DNA from: Heterotrichella gracilis
Taxonomy: Eukaryota > Sar > Xanthophyceae > Tribonematales > Xanthonemataceae
NCBI GenBank assembly: GCA_032358255.1
Contig: JAULBX010017970.1
Location: 23,015 to 87,014 of the forward strand
Length of the DNA stretch: 64,000 nucleotides
Direction: 5' to 3'
The position numbers were made by a program, and so were the translations under genes. The notes under the pieces were generated by a model, which was not told the DNA's origin, ran no database searches, and saw nothing but the letters and a program-made list of their open reading frames with translations. Shown in pieces: positions 63,398 through 64,000 of this stretch. The stretch's first letter is position 1, and every line of letters starts with the position of its first letter.

Positions 63398-64000
63398 CGC
63401 CGCTTGGGCCCAGACCCTAGGGGGTTTGGTGGGTGGGCGTGTAGCGGTGTGCCACAGTGGTGCGCATGTGCTGGGAAGGCGCTGGTATCAAAGGCTGTCA
63501 ACCTAGATACCAGTGGAATTGTGAGGCCAGGGCACAGGTTACTCCGTTGCCATCCGTGTGGGGCCGTGCAGACGAGACCTCGAATGGAGCAGTGCATGGA
63601 TGCCACAGTAGAATCCTGTGAAATATAATTGTCAAGGCATTGCATCAGGTTCAACTGTGCATGCGCATTTGGCTTGGTTGAGTGGGCGATGCTTTGCTGA
63701 TGCTTTTTAAACAGTTCGGATGTACATGCGACTGCACCCTGGCTGGGCCTGGTTCAGTACCATATTATTAATAAGCAAAACTGGCGTTATTTGTTAGAAG
63801 ATGTAGCAATTTACGACATTGTCAAGCTGATTCTGAGTCTTTCGGCATCTAGCTAATGGGATGGCATCACGAGGATCGCGATTGAAACATACAGTTTATT
63901 GACACTAAGCATTCATTCTGTCTGGTGGCAACAGCGCTTTCTCAGGTGTTTGTGATTTTTCAAAAGTGGGGTTTACTAGTTAGCGTCCCTAAGACCAAGA
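63398..64000. other. Right-edge 3' flank
   Basis: It opens with accctagggggtttggtgggtg. No gene is recognised to the window end. Confidence 0.5.

Noticed and set aside
1-64000. CRISPR array, operon or bacterial origin
   Set aside because: No spacer-like regular repeats or Shine-Dalgarno/operon layout; spliced eukaryotic genes fill the window.

Overview
The window is nuclear DNA of a green alga (Chlorophyta), probably one able to build cilia. Genes are intron-rich (up to 19 coding exons), with GT-AG junctions whose phases close exactly. Coding sequence is GC-rich and rich in Ala, Gly and Pro. The gene set is eukaryotic and plant-like: strawberry notch, MED20, CstF-77, VTI1, SAYSvFN, expansin and a CBM20 starch-binding protein, plus a SHIPPO/ODF3-type ciliary protein. 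Introns are littered with degenerate plant-type telomere heptamers (CCCTAAA/TTTAGGG). The order is not certain; Chlamydomonadales is a guess.

Layout. 0.9-3.6 kb: a two-domain methyltransferase (+). 3.4-9.6 kb: a tandem segmental duplication of about 3.1 kb, carrying two minus-strand F-box/leucine-rich genes (the first frameshifted) and a fragment of the methyltransferase last exon. 10.1-12.8 kb: a Ser/Pro-rich protein of unknown function (+). 14.3-19.6 kb: a ten-exon S28 serine carboxypeptidase (-). 20.7-31.1 kb: a 19-exon strawberry notch helicase-like gene (+) with an unusual tail. 31.8-33.7 kb: a putative GT92-like glycosyltransferase (+). 35.5-39.0 kb: an expansin (+). 40.3-40.9 kb: a small WW-domain membrane protein (+). 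41.3-42.8 kb: a SHIPPO protein (-). 43.35-49.8 kb: CstF-77 (+). 51.0-52.3 kb: a CBM20+SAP protein (-, 5' end unresolved). 53.6-55.2 kb: VTI1 SNARE (+). 56.3-58.7 kb: MED20 (+). 59.7-60.8 kb: a histidine phosphatase (-). 61.2-63.4 kb: a ubiquitin-like/SAYSvFN protein (+).

The genes are mostly housekeeping and unrelated: transcription and RNA 3' processing (MED20, CstF-77), chromatin or DNA (SNO), endomembrane traffic and ER (VTI1, SAYSvFN), lysosomal or secreted hydrolysis (S28), wall modification (expansin) and cilium (SHIPPO). There is no operon logic. Divergent pairs are S28/SNO, SHIPPO/CstF-77 and phosphatase/SAYSvFN.

The most unusual feature is window-wide. Introns repeatedly hold partial, decaying, same-strand copies of the adjacent exon end together with its splice site (called exon echoes here). 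Copies of exon 3' ends lie downstream in the next intron and copies of exon 5' starts lie upstream in the previous one, often beside telomere-like heptamers. The best-preserved cases are tandem arrays of 100-200 nt units. This suggests that local tandem duplication across splice junctions is a major source of intron sequence in this genome. One copy, in VTI1, remains open as an alternative SNARE exon without a membrane anchor.
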